A DNA stretch of 64,000 nt, taken from contig JAHITX010000040.1 in NCBI GenBank assembly GCA_018817425.1, positions 1-64,000 of the forward strand, in the 5' to 3' direction. Origin of the DNA: Pseudomonadota bacterium (lineage in GTDB: Bacteria > Desulfobacterota > Desulfobacteria > Desulfobacterales > RPRI01). Both the position numbers and the translations under genes were made by a program. The notes under the pieces were generated by a model, which was not told the DNA's origin, did not search any database, and saw only the letters and a program-made list of their open reading frames with translations. Shown in pieces: positions 54,773-62,897 of the stretch (position 1 is its first letter; the number at the start of each line of letters is the position of its first letter).

Positions 54773-55543
54773 GTGAATATAAAAAGTGATTCAAAAAACA
54801 GCAGAATGGAAGAATGCAGAAAAATCCTGGTTGTTGGAGAAGAAGGCTTATTTTCAGAAAGCTTAATCGATTATGCAGTTCAAGTAGCAAAGCGCCTTAA
54901 TTATAATATTCTTTCGGTAAGTGTTATGCAAAAAGGTTTGGAAGAAGTATCCGGGAAGCCCGGAGAATTTCTTAACAATTTATTTAGAATGAAAGCTGAA
55001 TCTGGCGGGATAGGGTATGACAATTTGCTTCGATACGGAGATTCAGGGATAATAGCTGAGAAAATTATTCATGAAATAAGAAGGATAGGATTTATAATAA
55101 CCGGATCTGATGAAAGCAAGGAGAAGATTGCGGCTGAAGTTACGATTCCGGTTTTTAGCGTTTTTACAAATAAAAATATAAAAGGAGGAAAGAAAATGGC
55201 TGAAGAAATCAAGCAAAAGAAACCGGTAGGTAAAACATTGGGCTATGGTGCAATAAGTTTAGCTCTCTATGCAGCGGTTTTTACGAATACCGATACAATA
55301 ACAGATTATTTCACAAGGGGTGGGTGGTATTCGGCGTTGCCGATTTTGACTGTTTTTGCTTTTTCATTTGCTCACGGAGCATTTGCCAGTAATTTTTGGT
55401 CTCTTATGGGAATTGAAGCGGCTCATACTGATACCAAGGTTGTTACTATTGAAAAGAGTGTTAAAGATGATGTGCGGTCAAATAAAGTTGCAAGGAAAAG
55501 ACCGCGGGCTCGTGCATACATCAATCCTTTTCACAGACTATAA
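54773..55543 (+). CDS. UspA-like domain joined to a small membrane protein
   Basis: This is a 256-residue protein. The first 140 residues are a divergent UspA fold (CRKILVVGEEGLFSESLIDY, IITGSDESKEKI, VTIPVFSVF). The rest has two membrane helices (TLGYGAISLALYAAVF, LPILTVFAFSFAHGAF) and a basic tail (ARKRPRARAYINP). GTG 54773 starts it. A strong AAAGGAGG precedes an in-frame ATG at 55196, so a separate 115-residue membrane protein may be made from the same reading frame. It is the first gene of the UspA/TauE series and is probably driven by the sigma-54 promoter. Confidence 0.7.
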   Translation: MNIKSDSKNSRMEECRKILVVGEEGLFSESLIDYAVQVAKRLNYNILSVSVMQKGLEEVSGKPGEFLNNLFRMKAESGGIGYDNLLRYGDSGIIAEKIIHEIRRIGFIITGSDESKEKIAAEVTIPVFSVFTNKNIKGGKKMAEEIKQKKPVGKTLGYGAISLALYAAVFTNTDTITDYFTRGGWYSALPILTVFAFSFAHGAFASNFWSLMGIEAAHTDTKVVTIEKSVKDDVRSNKVARKRPRARAYINPFHRL

Positions 55544-55620
55544 ATTAAAAAAGCAAACAGTTTTTAAAGTGTAGAATATATATTAATTTATATCGCTAAT
55601 AAATATTTTGAGGAGGAGAT

Positions 55621-56685
55621 ATGCAGGATTTAGCAGTGGAGAGTTTAAAATTTATTGATTTAAATCTTATGTCGATATTGTTTTTGTTTGTAATTGGTTT
55701 TATCGGAGGGCTTGTAAGCGGTTTTATCGGATCAGGCGGAGCATTTGTTCTTACTCCGGGCATGATGAGTCTTGGAGTGCCGGGCACAGTAGCTGTGGCA
55801 AGCAATATGTGTCATAAGTTCCCAAAAGCTATGGTGGGGGCATTTAAACGCTTTAAATACGGTCAGGTGGATCTAAAGCTTGGAATTGTTACGGCGGCTT
55901 CAGCAGTAGTGGGAGTTCAGGTTGGAATTCAGATTCAGCATTACATCCTCGAGAAATGGGGTGAAGCCGGATCCAATCTGTATGTAAGTTTGGCTTTTGT
56001 TGTTATTCTTGTGCTAGTTGGTGGGTACGTTTTTTTTGATGCATGGAAGATAGCCAAAACCGGAGGCGTTGAGAAGGTAACCATGCTGGCTCGGAAACTC
56101 CAGTCTATAAATCTTCCGCCTATGATTCATTTCAAAAAGGCAAATCTAACAATATCATTATGGTTTACTATCCCTGTCGGTTTTGCTGCAGGAATGCTGG
56201 CAGCAACGATTGCTGTTGGTGGTTTTGTAGGTGTACCAGGAATGATATATGTAGTTGGAGCATCAAGTATCATAGCTTCAGCAACGGAGCTGGTAATAGC
56301 GTTTATTATGGGTTTAGGGGGTTCTATAAACTGGGCAATGCATGGAATGATTGATATACGTCTCACTCTTCTTATTCTTGCAGGATCTCTTTTTGGTGTT
56401 CAGTTGGGGGCAATAGGAACAACATATGTAAAAGATCATATGATCAAAATTGTAATGGGTACAATCATGCTTCTTGTTGCGGTCAGCAGAGGGCTTGCAA
56501 TACCAAAGTATTTAGATCAGCTAGGCCTGGTATCTATGAACGCAGGAGATATAAATCTGATGACGAAGATAAGCTTTGGAATAATGTGTTTTGCTCTTGT
56601 AACCGGCGCATTAATTATACTAGGAAGCATGTGGAAAGCAAGATCACCCAGGTTTGCAACAGAAGAAAGTTATGGGAAGGCATAA
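55621..56685 (+). CDS. TauE/SafE-family anion permease
   Basis: This is a 354-residue inner-membrane protein with about eight helices. The N-terminal half has FIGSGGAFVLTPGMMSLGVP with SNMCHKFPKAM. The second repeat has ATIAVGGFVGVPGMIYVVGA. TauE/SafE members export sulfite, sulfoacetate or related organosulfur anions. GGAGGAGAT precedes ATG 55621. A perfect terminator follows the gene. In a sulfate reducer, sulfite or sulfate movement is a plausible function. Confidence 0.85.
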   Translation: MQDLAVESLKFIDLNLMSILFLFVIGFIGGLVSGFIGSGGAFVLTPGMMSLGVPGTVAVASNMCHKFPKAMVGAFKRFKYGQVDLKLGIVTAASAVVGVQVGIQIQHYILEKWGEAGSNLYVSLAFVVILVLVGGYVFFDAWKIAKTGGVEKVTMLARKLQSINLPPMIHFKKANLTISLWFTIPVGFAAGMLAATIAVGGFVGVPGMIYVVGASSIIASATELVIAFIMGLGGSINWAMHGMIDIRLTLLILAGSLFGVQLGAIGTTYVKDHMIKIVMGTIMLLVAVSRGLAIPKYLDQLGLVSMNAGDINLMTKISFGIMCFALVTGALIILGSMWKARSPRFATEESYGKA

Positions 56686-56721
56686 TATATTATGATACAT
56701 TAATTAATATGGGTTAAGTCA

Positions 56722-56768
56722 AAATAAGGGGTATGAAAATAATATTTTCATACCCCTTATTTCTTTGA
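56722..56768 (+). terminator. Strong rho-independent terminator after the TauE/SafE gene
   Basis: AAATAAGGGGTATGAAAAT (56722-56740) and its exact complement (56744-56762) form a 19-bp stem with a 3-base loop, followed by TTTCTTTGATTTTT. Confidence 0.9.
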
Positions 56769-56904
56769 TTTTTAGCAAAGGCGGGTATATTATTAAAAAA
56801 GATAGTATTTATAGTTGTGGTCCCATATGGGGGTTGGCCCCTTCTGCCCAGCGGCTTTAAGCTTATGGACAGCATACCATTTAATCCGGGAAAGGAGGAG
56901 TATT

Positions 56905-57714
56905 ATGTCAATCATAACTATTTCCAGAGCTTCATACAGCGGTGGAGAGGAGGTTGCTGAAAAGGTTGCAAAAAAACTGGGGTATGATCGTATTTCAAGA
57001 GAGATCCTTTTAGATGCATCTGAAATGTTTCATATACCCGAGATAAAGCTTGCAAGGGCCATTAGTGATGCACCTTCCATTCTTGATCGTTTCAACAATG
57101 GTAAAGAGATGTATGTTACCTATATTCAGACGGCGCTTTTAAAATATCTGCGTGAAGATGACATTGTTTATCATGGGCTTGCAGGTCATTTTTTTGTAAG
57201 AAACATAAAGCATGTGCTCAAGGTCCGTATTATAGCAGACATGGAAGACAGAATCAGAATAGAAATGAAAAGAGAAAAAGTAAATGAGGAAAAGGCGCTT
57301 AAAACCATAAAAAAAGATGATGAGCAGAGAAGAAAATGGAGTCATTTTTTATATGGGATAGATACATGGGATAACAGCTTATATGATTTGATACTTCATA
57401 TTAAAAACATAACAACAGATGATGCAGCAGATATAATTTGTCATACGGCATCGCTTGAGCATTTTAAAACGACTCCCGAATCACAAAAAAGCATTGAAGA
57501 TCTTGCTTTGGCGGCAGAGGTCAGGGCTGAATTATTTGATTTATGCCCATATGTGGAAACAAGTGCCAATGATGGCATAGTGAGCGTAGTAGCCAGAGTT
57601 CACGAATATCAGAGATCCAATATTTCTCCCGAGTTGATATCAAAAGCAGAAAGAGTAAATGGTGTTAAAGGTATCAAAATGAAAGTTTTGCCAATTACCG
57701 TATATACCGATTAG
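56905..57714 (+). CDS. Cytidylate kinase-like family protein
   Basis: This is about 269 residues. It begins MSIITISRASYSGGEEVAEK, a P-loop-like start of the 'cytidylate kinase-like' group, and continues DRISREILLDASE, AGHFFVRNIKHVLKVRI and DDEQRRKWSHFLYG. It is probably an ATP-binding protein, not the true Cmk. C-terminal residues 215-269 form a small ferredoxin-like or BON-type fold (TSANDGIVSVVARVHE, VNGVKGIKMKVLP). GGAGGAG lies just before ATG 56905. Homologues often accompany UspA and TauE genes in this clade, but the role is unknown. Confidence 0.78.
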   Translation: MSIITISRASYSGGEEVAEKVAKKLGYDRISREILLDASEMFHIPEIKLARAISDAPSILDRFNNGKEMYVTYIQTALLKYLREDDIVYHGLAGHFFVRNIKHVLKVRIIADMEDRIRIEMKREKVNEEKALKTIKKDDEQRRKWSHFLYGIDTWDNSLYDLILHIKNITTDDAADIICHTASLEHFKTTPESQKSIEDLALAAEVRAELFDLCPYVETSANDGIVSVVARVHEYQRSNISPELISKAERVNGVKGIKMKVLPITVYTD

Positions 57715-57751
57715 ATCAGGCTGTATTTATAAAGTGTTTTTAGCGTAGATT

Positions 57752-58558
57752 ATGGGATTATATGACAAAATATTAGTTGCAGTTGATGGTTCCGATGCAA
57801 GTCTTCATGCACTATCTGAATCTATAAAACTTTCTTACTGGGTAAGGGGAAGTGTTTGTGCGATTTATGTTGCGCCTTCGTATGAAGGTGATTTGAGTTT
57901 AACGGGTGTTAAGAATCTGGATGCATTGTTAAGCGAACCCTGTAAAATCACTCTTGCTAAAATAAAAGAAACTGTTGAACAAATTGATGCCTCCATTCAG
58001 GCTTTGTGCTTGGAAGGTGAACCTTTTGAGAAAATAATGGAATATGCTGAAAAAGAGGGTTTTGATCTTATAGTTGCCGGGGTTGAAAAGAAAAATACCT
58101 TATACAGGACGCTAATTAAAGGGGTTGCGGAAAAAATAATCCGTTATGGTTCAAAAGATATTCTTATAATACCGCAAAACACTTCAATCGGCTGGGATAA
58201 AATCCTTGTTTCAAAAAATAAATCCCAACATGATGGAATGGCAGTTAAAAAAGCAATGGAAATTACAAAAGCATATGGTGGGGAATTGCTTATTATAGAT
58301 GATAATATAAATAAAAAAGAAGTTATTAATGGAATAAATAAACTTTCTTCCAAAATTGTGTTTAAAACAATTATAAAAAATGGAAATGGACCGAAAGCAA
58401 TCTTAGATACTGCTTTTGAAAATAATACTGATTTAATTATCATGAGCTCTTTATTCAAAAAAAGTATCAGGAATTTAATTTTCAAAAATACCATTGAAAA
58501 AGTAGTTTTATCTTCAACCTGCCCTGTGCTGGTTGTATCCGAGAGCCTTGTCAGTTAA
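57752..58558 (+). CDS. Universal stress protein (two UspA domains)
   Basis: This is a 268-residue tandem UspA. Domain 1 (residues 1-145) has KILVAVDGSDASLHAL and the nucleotide-type GVAEKIIRYGSKDILII. Domain 2 (150-268) has KILVSKNKSQHDGMAV and NTIEKVVLSSTCPVLVV and is more diverged. It probably binds ATP and takes part in starvation or oxidative stress. It is 37 bp after the cytidylate-kinase-like gene. Confidence 0.88.
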   Translation: MGLYDKILVAVDGSDASLHALSESIKLSYWVRGSVCAIYVAPSYEGDLSLTGVKNLDALLSEPCKITLAKIKETVEQIDASIQALCLEGEPFEKIMEYAEKEGFDLIVAGVEKKNTLYRTLIKGVAEKIIRYGSKDILIIPQNTSIGWDKILVSKNKSQHDGMAVKKAMEITKAYGGELLIIDDNINKKEVINGINKLSSKIVFKTIIKNGNGPKAILDTAFENNTDLIIMSSLFKKSIRNLIFKNTIEKVVLSSTCPVLVVSESLVS

Positions 58559-58597
58559 ATAAAAATTTATAATAAACTAATATGAAAGGAAAATAAT

Positions 58598-58846
58598 ATG
58601 CCTCCGGTAAAAATGTATTCGCTTAGTACTTGCAGACATTGTAAAGACGCCAAAAAATATTTTGATGAATGCACAATAAATTATGATTTTGTTGATGTAG
58701 ATCTTTTAAAGGGAAAAGAAAGAAATGAAATCCTTGAAGAGATAAAAAAAATTAATCCCGATTGTTCTTTTCCTACAATAATAATAGGCGATAAGGTAGT
58801 TGCCGGCTTTAAAGAAGAAGAAATCAAGGAGGCGTTAGGAATATAA
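58598..58846 (+). CDS. Glutaredoxin-like protein
   Basis: This is an 82-residue thioredoxin-fold protein with a CRHC active site (STCRHCKDAKKYF). The cis-proline segment is SFPTIIIGDKVVAGF. It should reduce disulfides or glutathione-like mixed disulfides. Its stop is directly followed by the ATG of the FTR-like gene, so the two probably work together. Confidence 0.9.
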   Translation: MPPVKMYSLSTCRHCKDAKKYFDECTINYDFVDVDLLKGKERNEILEEIKKINPDCSFPTIIIGDKVVAGFKEEEIKEALGI

Positions 58847-59179
58847 ATGGAACCTGAAATACTATATGAAATGTTAAAAAAAGTTCAGGAACCCAAGGGG
58901 TATTATTTTAATAAAGACAAAGCAGTAGTAATAGATCTGCTTGAGTCCCTTTGTTTCAATAAAGAACGCTATGGATATATGGCATGTCCATGCAGGCTCG
59001 CATCCGGAGACAGAAAAAATGATGAAGATATAATATGTCCTTGCGTATATAGGGTTAAAGATGTGAAACAATACGGGAGTTGCTATTGCGGTCTTTATGT
59101 CTCAAAAGAATGGAACGAAGATACCGATGAACATGAATATGTTCCTGAAAGAAGGCCGGGATCAAGAATGATATTTTAA
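58847..59179 (+). CDS. Ferredoxin-thioredoxin reductase catalytic-subunit-like protein
   Basis: This is a 110-residue FTR-beta-like protein. Cysteines occur as CPC (47-49), CPC (64-66) and CYC (79-81). The canonical motif is CPC-X16-CPC-X8-CHC, and here the gaps are 14 and 12. It should hold a 4Fe-4S cluster next to a redox disulfide and pass electrons from ferredoxin to the adjacent glutaredoxin-like protein. The gene ends 3 bp before the convergent YkgJ gene. Confidence 0.82.
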   Translation: MEPEILYEMLKKVQEPKGYYFNKDKAVVIDLLESLCFNKERYGYMACPCRLASGDRKNDEDIICPCVYRVKDVKQYGSCYCGLYVSKEWNEDTDEHEYVPERRPGSRMIF

Positions 59180-59182
59180 AAA

Positions 59183-59965
59183 TTATCTTTGCTGGATATT
59201 TTTATTTTTTATCCCCCATAAAAAATATTTTATCCAGGCAAAGCCTAATTTTAATAATGCCGTATCATTGGTTTTTATTTTTGATAAAAGATCGTATTTG
59301 ATTTTGTAGCGCTTTAAAAAGCTGCTTTTGAATACAAAGTCTTTGAAACTGTCAATATTATAAGTAGCCATAAAAGCCATTTTTGCTTTTGATCCTTCAG
59401 GGCCTTCGCTTCCCCAAGGGTTGTTTTTAAAAAGGCTTGCAAGCTCACCCCACTGGGCAGTCATTTGATTATGTATAGATGCATCCTGATCTTTTGCCCA
59501 TGAAGATGCTGTCCACTTTTTGTTTTCATGTTGTCCCAGACAAAAATCGGGCGGTTTAAAAAAATAGATTGGCATATTTTCTTTTCTCTTAGCATCATAA
59601 AAGATACCCTGCTCAACTGGAAAAGTCCGGCAGGTATCGGGTCTGTCAATATAAACGGAACAACCTTTTTCAGTTAAAAAAGGGCATGTTTTCTCATAAG
59701 ATTCAGACATTCGCAAAAGTACATCAGGGAAAAACCCTGAAGGACGCATAACTATATCGATATATTTTTCAAGAAATTCATCTGAAGAAATTCCAAGCTT
59801 ATTTTTAAGCCTTAAAACATCATATGGATATAAAAACAGATTGATATTACGGCAGCATTTATTAAAACAGGTAAGTTCGCTGTGGCATTGAAAAGAAAAA
59901 ACCTCATCATCTTTGAGCATGCCTTCTGACAGGCTATCAATATTATCTAATTCTATATATTTCAT
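59183..59965 (-). CDS. YkgJ-family cysteine cluster protein
   Basis: This is a 260-residue protein. An N-terminal CHSELTCFNKCCRNINLF and a second group (CPFLTEKGCSVYIDRPDTC) make the CxxxCxxCC-type zinc/iron cluster of YkgJ. The C-terminal half is helical and specific to this group. The function is unproven. It probably binds a metal and may help metal-center or flagellar-type assembly in other bacteria. Confidence 0.82.
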   Translation of the reverse strand: MKYIELDNIDSLSEGMLKDDEVFSFQCHSELTCFNKCCRNINLFLYPYDVLRLKNKLGISSDEFLEKYIDIVMRPSGFFPDVLLRMSESYEKTCPFLTEKGCSVYIDRPDTCRTFPVEQGIFYDAKRKENMPIYFFKPPDFCLGQHENKKWTASSWAKDQDASIHNQMTAQWGELASLFKNNPWGSEGPEGSKAKMAFMATYNIDSFKDFVFKSSFLKRYKIKYDLLSKIKTNDTALLKLGFAWIKYFLWGIKNKNIQQR

Positions 59966-60275
59966 ATTTCGCTACGATCACATACTATTTGCAAATTTTT
60001 ATTGCCAAAAACAATGCATGTTATTAATCTGTTTAAAATTTTACCTTGCCGTTGCAAAGTGAAATTGAAGTAAACCACATACGGAGATCTTTCGTCAAGA
60101 CCTTGATGTTACTATACGACTATTATATTAAATGTTGATATACGGCATTCATTTTTTGACAAAGAAAAAAATCGGCTTGATACAATTTAATTATTCAAAA
60201 TAAATACTTTTTTCTTGACACATTCAGTTAATTTATTTAAAAGTATCAGATTCTAAAAATACAGGAGTTTTCGTT
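59966..60275 (+). promoter_or_regulatory. Upstream region of rplM with a sigma-70 promoter
   Basis: TTGACA (60215-60220), a 17-bp spacer and TAAAAG (60238-60243) give a promoter with a leader of about 25 nt. Another TTGACA near 60155 has weaker -10 choices. The rest of the 310 bp shows no gene or clear L13 leader structure. Confidence 0.55.
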
Positions 60276-60710
60276 GTGAAAAAATATACATACAGTGCAA
60301 AGAATACAGATAATCAAGATAAATGGGTAATCATTGATGCAAACGGAGCTATACTTGGAAGGCTTGCAACGAATGTAGCTTCACGTCTAAGAGGTAAAAA
60401 TAATCCCTTGTTTACCCCTCATGTAGATATGGGCGAAAGCGTTATTGTAATTAATGCTGATAAAATTGCTCTTACCGGAAGAAAACTGGAACAGAAACGC
60501 TATTATAGACATAGCGGATATGTAGGTGGTCTTAAAGAAATTAATGCAAAAAAACTTCTTGAAAAAAAGCCCGAAGATATTATCCGGTTTGCAGTAAAAG
60601 GTATGTTACCCAAAAACAAGCTGGGAGCTAAGCTTTATAAAAAACTCAAAGTTTATGCCGGAGATAAGCACCCTCATGAAGCCCAGACGCCTGAGATAAT
60701 TACACTTTGA
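60276..60710 (+). CDS. rplM: Ribosomal protein L13
   Basis: This 144-residue uL13 has [40 protein letters not shown] and [12 protein letters not shown]. It starts with GTG after AGGAG and is followed by rpsI after 26 bp, the universal L13-S9 order. Confidence 0.96.
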   Translation: MKKYTYSAKNTDNQDKWVIIDANGAILGRLATNVASRLRGKNNPLFTPHVDMGESVIVINADKIALTGRKLEQKRYYRHSGYVGGLKEINAKKLLEKKPEDIIRFAVKGMLPKNKLGAKLYKKLKVYAGDKHPHEAQTPEIITL

Positions 60711-60736
60711 TAATACTTTTTTTATTGGGGAATTAA

Positions 60737-61132
60737 ATGGAGAAACAAAACATATTTTATGCCACCGGAAGACGAAAAAGCGCTATCGCTAAAACTTGGA
60801 TGAAACCGGGAACGGGACAGGTTATAATTAACGATAAACCTATCGAAGATTATTTTAAGATTGAATCAGCAAGAATTAATTTAATCAGGCCTTTTGTAAT
60901 TACCAATACGCTTGGAACATTTGATGTTAAAGTCCGCGTTTTGGGTGGTGGGATTACCGGACAGTCAGGCGCAGTCAGATTGGGTATAACAAGAGCTCTT
61001 ATCCAATCAAACCCTGATTTAAGGTCGGTTTTGAAAAAAGCAGGTTTTGTAAAAAGAGATCCAAGAATAAAAGAAAGAAAGAAATATGGTCAAAAAGGCG
61101 CAAGAGCAAGATTTCAGTTCTCGAAACGTTAG
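60737..61132 (+). CDS. rpsI: Ribosomal protein S9
   Basis: This is a 131-residue uS9 with ATGRRKSAIAKTWMKPG, GGGITGQSGAVRLGITRALI and the conserved C-terminal basic tail (RKKYGQKGARARFQFSKR), whose last residues reach the P site. It ends the L13-S9 operon, and a bidirectional terminator follows at 61216-61270. Confidence 0.96.
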   Translation: MEKQNIFYATGRRKSAIAKTWMKPGTGQVIINDKPIEDYFKIESARINLIRPFVITNTLGTFDVKVRVLGGGITGQSGAVRLGITRALIQSNPDLRSVLKKAGFVKRDPRIKERKKYGQKGARARFQFSKR

Positions 61133-61215
61133 AATATCAGGCTTGTATTATTTATATGCCTTTGCATAAGATGCCATCTTAAACTATATAAATCTTAATC
61201 CAATTCAAAAAACAA

Positions 61216-61270
61216 ACAGCGAATAGCATATATCCTGATTTACTTACTGCTATTCGCTGTGATTTTATTT
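61216..61270 (+). terminator. Terminator after rpsI, possibly bidirectional
   Basis: ACAGCGAATAGCA (61216-61228) and TGCTATTCGCTGT (61248-61260) form a perfect 13-bp stem with GATTTTATTT after it, between converging operons. Confidence 0.8.
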
Positions 61271-61325
61271 ACCAACCTATTAACTTCTGATTTTATCTTG
61301 CCCTTAACCTTGAACCTGCATTAAC

Positions 61326-62327
61326 TTACTTTATATATTTTCCATATTCCTCTTTTGCCTCATTATATAAATCTTTTTCATACCCGAAATATCGGGGAGA
61401 AAAATGAAAAATGGTAAATTGTTTTGTTTTTGCCATAGCTGCCAGATAGCCGGCCTGTCTTGCAGTGAGATGGAATTTCTTTTCCGCAAGTGCACAATCC
61501 TTGTGCAGAAAACTCGCCTCTATATAAAGATGGTCAGAATTTTTTGCAAATTCAATTATTTTATCTATGTTGTATTTATTGAATGCTACATCTCCAATAT
61601 AGGTTATTTTCTGGCCCTCAGTCATTAATACTATCTTTTTGGAAAGCTCACCAAGTATAAATTTTTTTTTGTTTTCATTTACAAAAACCTCAAATTCAGA
61701 ATCAGGATCTTGTTGCTTAAACAGTGCATCTTTTAAATTTTTAAGCCATGGACCGATTTCAAGTCCTAAAGCTTCAACATTTTCTTTAATTATGTTTATA
61801 TGAAAGCGTTCTTTTATTGAAAAGCCAAGACATGGTATTTCATGGTCCAGGATTAAAGTAGAGATACTAAAAGCCGGTTCTTCAAAAAGGATTTTGTTAA
61901 ACCCGGTTATTATTACTTTGGAATCAGGATAAAATTTGTTGATACAGCGGTATGTTTTTGTTAGTTGTTGATTCGGCTTGATTTCTGTTGCATGCAGAAT
62001 TAAGGAATTAGTGTAATTTTGAACAAGATTCCATGAATACCCTGCGAGTTTGCCTTCGATATTATTTAAAAAACCTTCCGGTCCATAAAGATGAATATCT
62101 TTGTTTCGTCCCAGAGAAAGGCGCAGCAGCCTGTCAAAACCTGAGAAATGATCCATGTGGGTATGTGATACAAAAACATGACTGATTTTAAGTATATCTT
62201 TTGATGAAAGAGAATAAATATCTCCAAGATCAAATAACACAGCCCGTTTATCAAAGAGAAAAGAAATAAATAATCCGGGATCATCGAAAGGACCGTTTAC
62301 TGTCCTTGGATGAAAAATGGGACGCAT
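61326..62327 (-). CDS. RNase Z-like metallo-beta-lactamase-fold hydrolase
   Basis: This is a 333-residue MBL-fold enzyme. VSHTHMDHFSGFDRLLR holds the intact HxHxDH motif, ILDHEIPCLGFSI and EASFLHKDCALAEKKFHLTA are RNase Z-like, and ends FHFSPRY. RNase Z-like proteins process tRNA 3' ends, but the lack of a clear exosite and the length make the activity uncertain. Its ATG overlaps the upstream stop as TAATG, so translation is coupled. Confidence 0.82.
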   Translation of the reverse strand: MRPIFHPRTVNGPFDDPGLFISFLFDKRAVLFDLGDIYSLSSKDILKISHVFVSHTHMDHFSGFDRLLRLSLGRNKDIHLYGPEGFLNNIEGKLAGYSWNLVQNYTNSLILHATEIKPNQQLTKTYRCINKFYPDSKVIITGFNKILFEEPAFSISTLILDHEIPCLGFSIKERFHINIIKENVEALGLEIGPWLKNLKDALFKQQDPDSEFEVFVNENKKKFILGELSKKIVLMTEGQKITYIGDVAFNKYNIDKIIEFAKNSDHLYIEASFLHKDCALAEKKFHLTARQAGYLAAMAKTKQFTIFHFSPRYFGYEKDLYNEAKEEYGKYIK

Positions 62328-62749
62328 TATGCTGATAGAAATTTCATAACCTGTTTGTTAATGCAATTATACAGATCTTCATCAGAACCAAAAATTTCAA
62401 TAATATCTTTATGTTTTATGAGTTGTTCAATTACAAAAGATGTTACATAAAGCGAAACTACATTGGGTTGAGAAAGCAGATTTCTATAGGGAGCAATAAC
62501 GAAATCTATGTCGAAATCTTCAGACCGGGTTAATTTTTCAAGACACATCCGAATTTGTTCTTCAGAACTGTTTTTGTTGGTAGTTTCTATGAGGTTATCT
62601 TCTATAAGCTTTGTAGTAATAGCATTGGAAAGTGGCTCATAACACTCTTTAACAGTGTTAATTGCTTGTCTGCGAGCATATTCTTTTGAAGATTCAATTT
62701 TTGATAAAATACTTGATTCTCTGTTACTTGCCCGGAATACCTTGGCCAT
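62327..62749 (-). CDS. Hypothetical protein upstream of the RNase Z-like gene
   Basis: This is about 140 residues, soluble and helical, with no domain I recognise (FRASNRESSILSKIESSKEY, EQLIKHKDIIEIFGSDEDL). The ATG at 62749 is better placed after GGGGA than the ATG at 62755. It is coupled to the downstream MBL gene by TAATG, which suggests a shared task. Confidence 0.65.
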   Translation of the reverse strand: MAKVFRASNRESSILSKIESSKEYARRQAINTVKECYEPLSNAITTKLIEDNLIETTNKNSSEEQIRMCLEKLTRSEDFDIDFVIAPYRNLLSQPNVVSLYVTSFVIEQLIKHKDIIEIFGSDEDLYNCINKQVMKFLSA

Positions 62750-62897
62750 TTGCATTCCCCTATATTATTGATTAAGATTGGCAGCTTAATAAAAATAACT
62801 TTACTTAAAACTGCATATTTTGTTTTGGTATTGCCTTTTATTACAAGCTAAAAAGTTGTTGTATAATAATTGCACATAGACAGAAATGCAAGGGAAA

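Noticed and set aside
61326-62327. Calling this gene rnz outright
   Set aside because: The MBL motif is intact but the RNase Z exosite is not clear and the length is variable, so only an RNase Z-like label is given.
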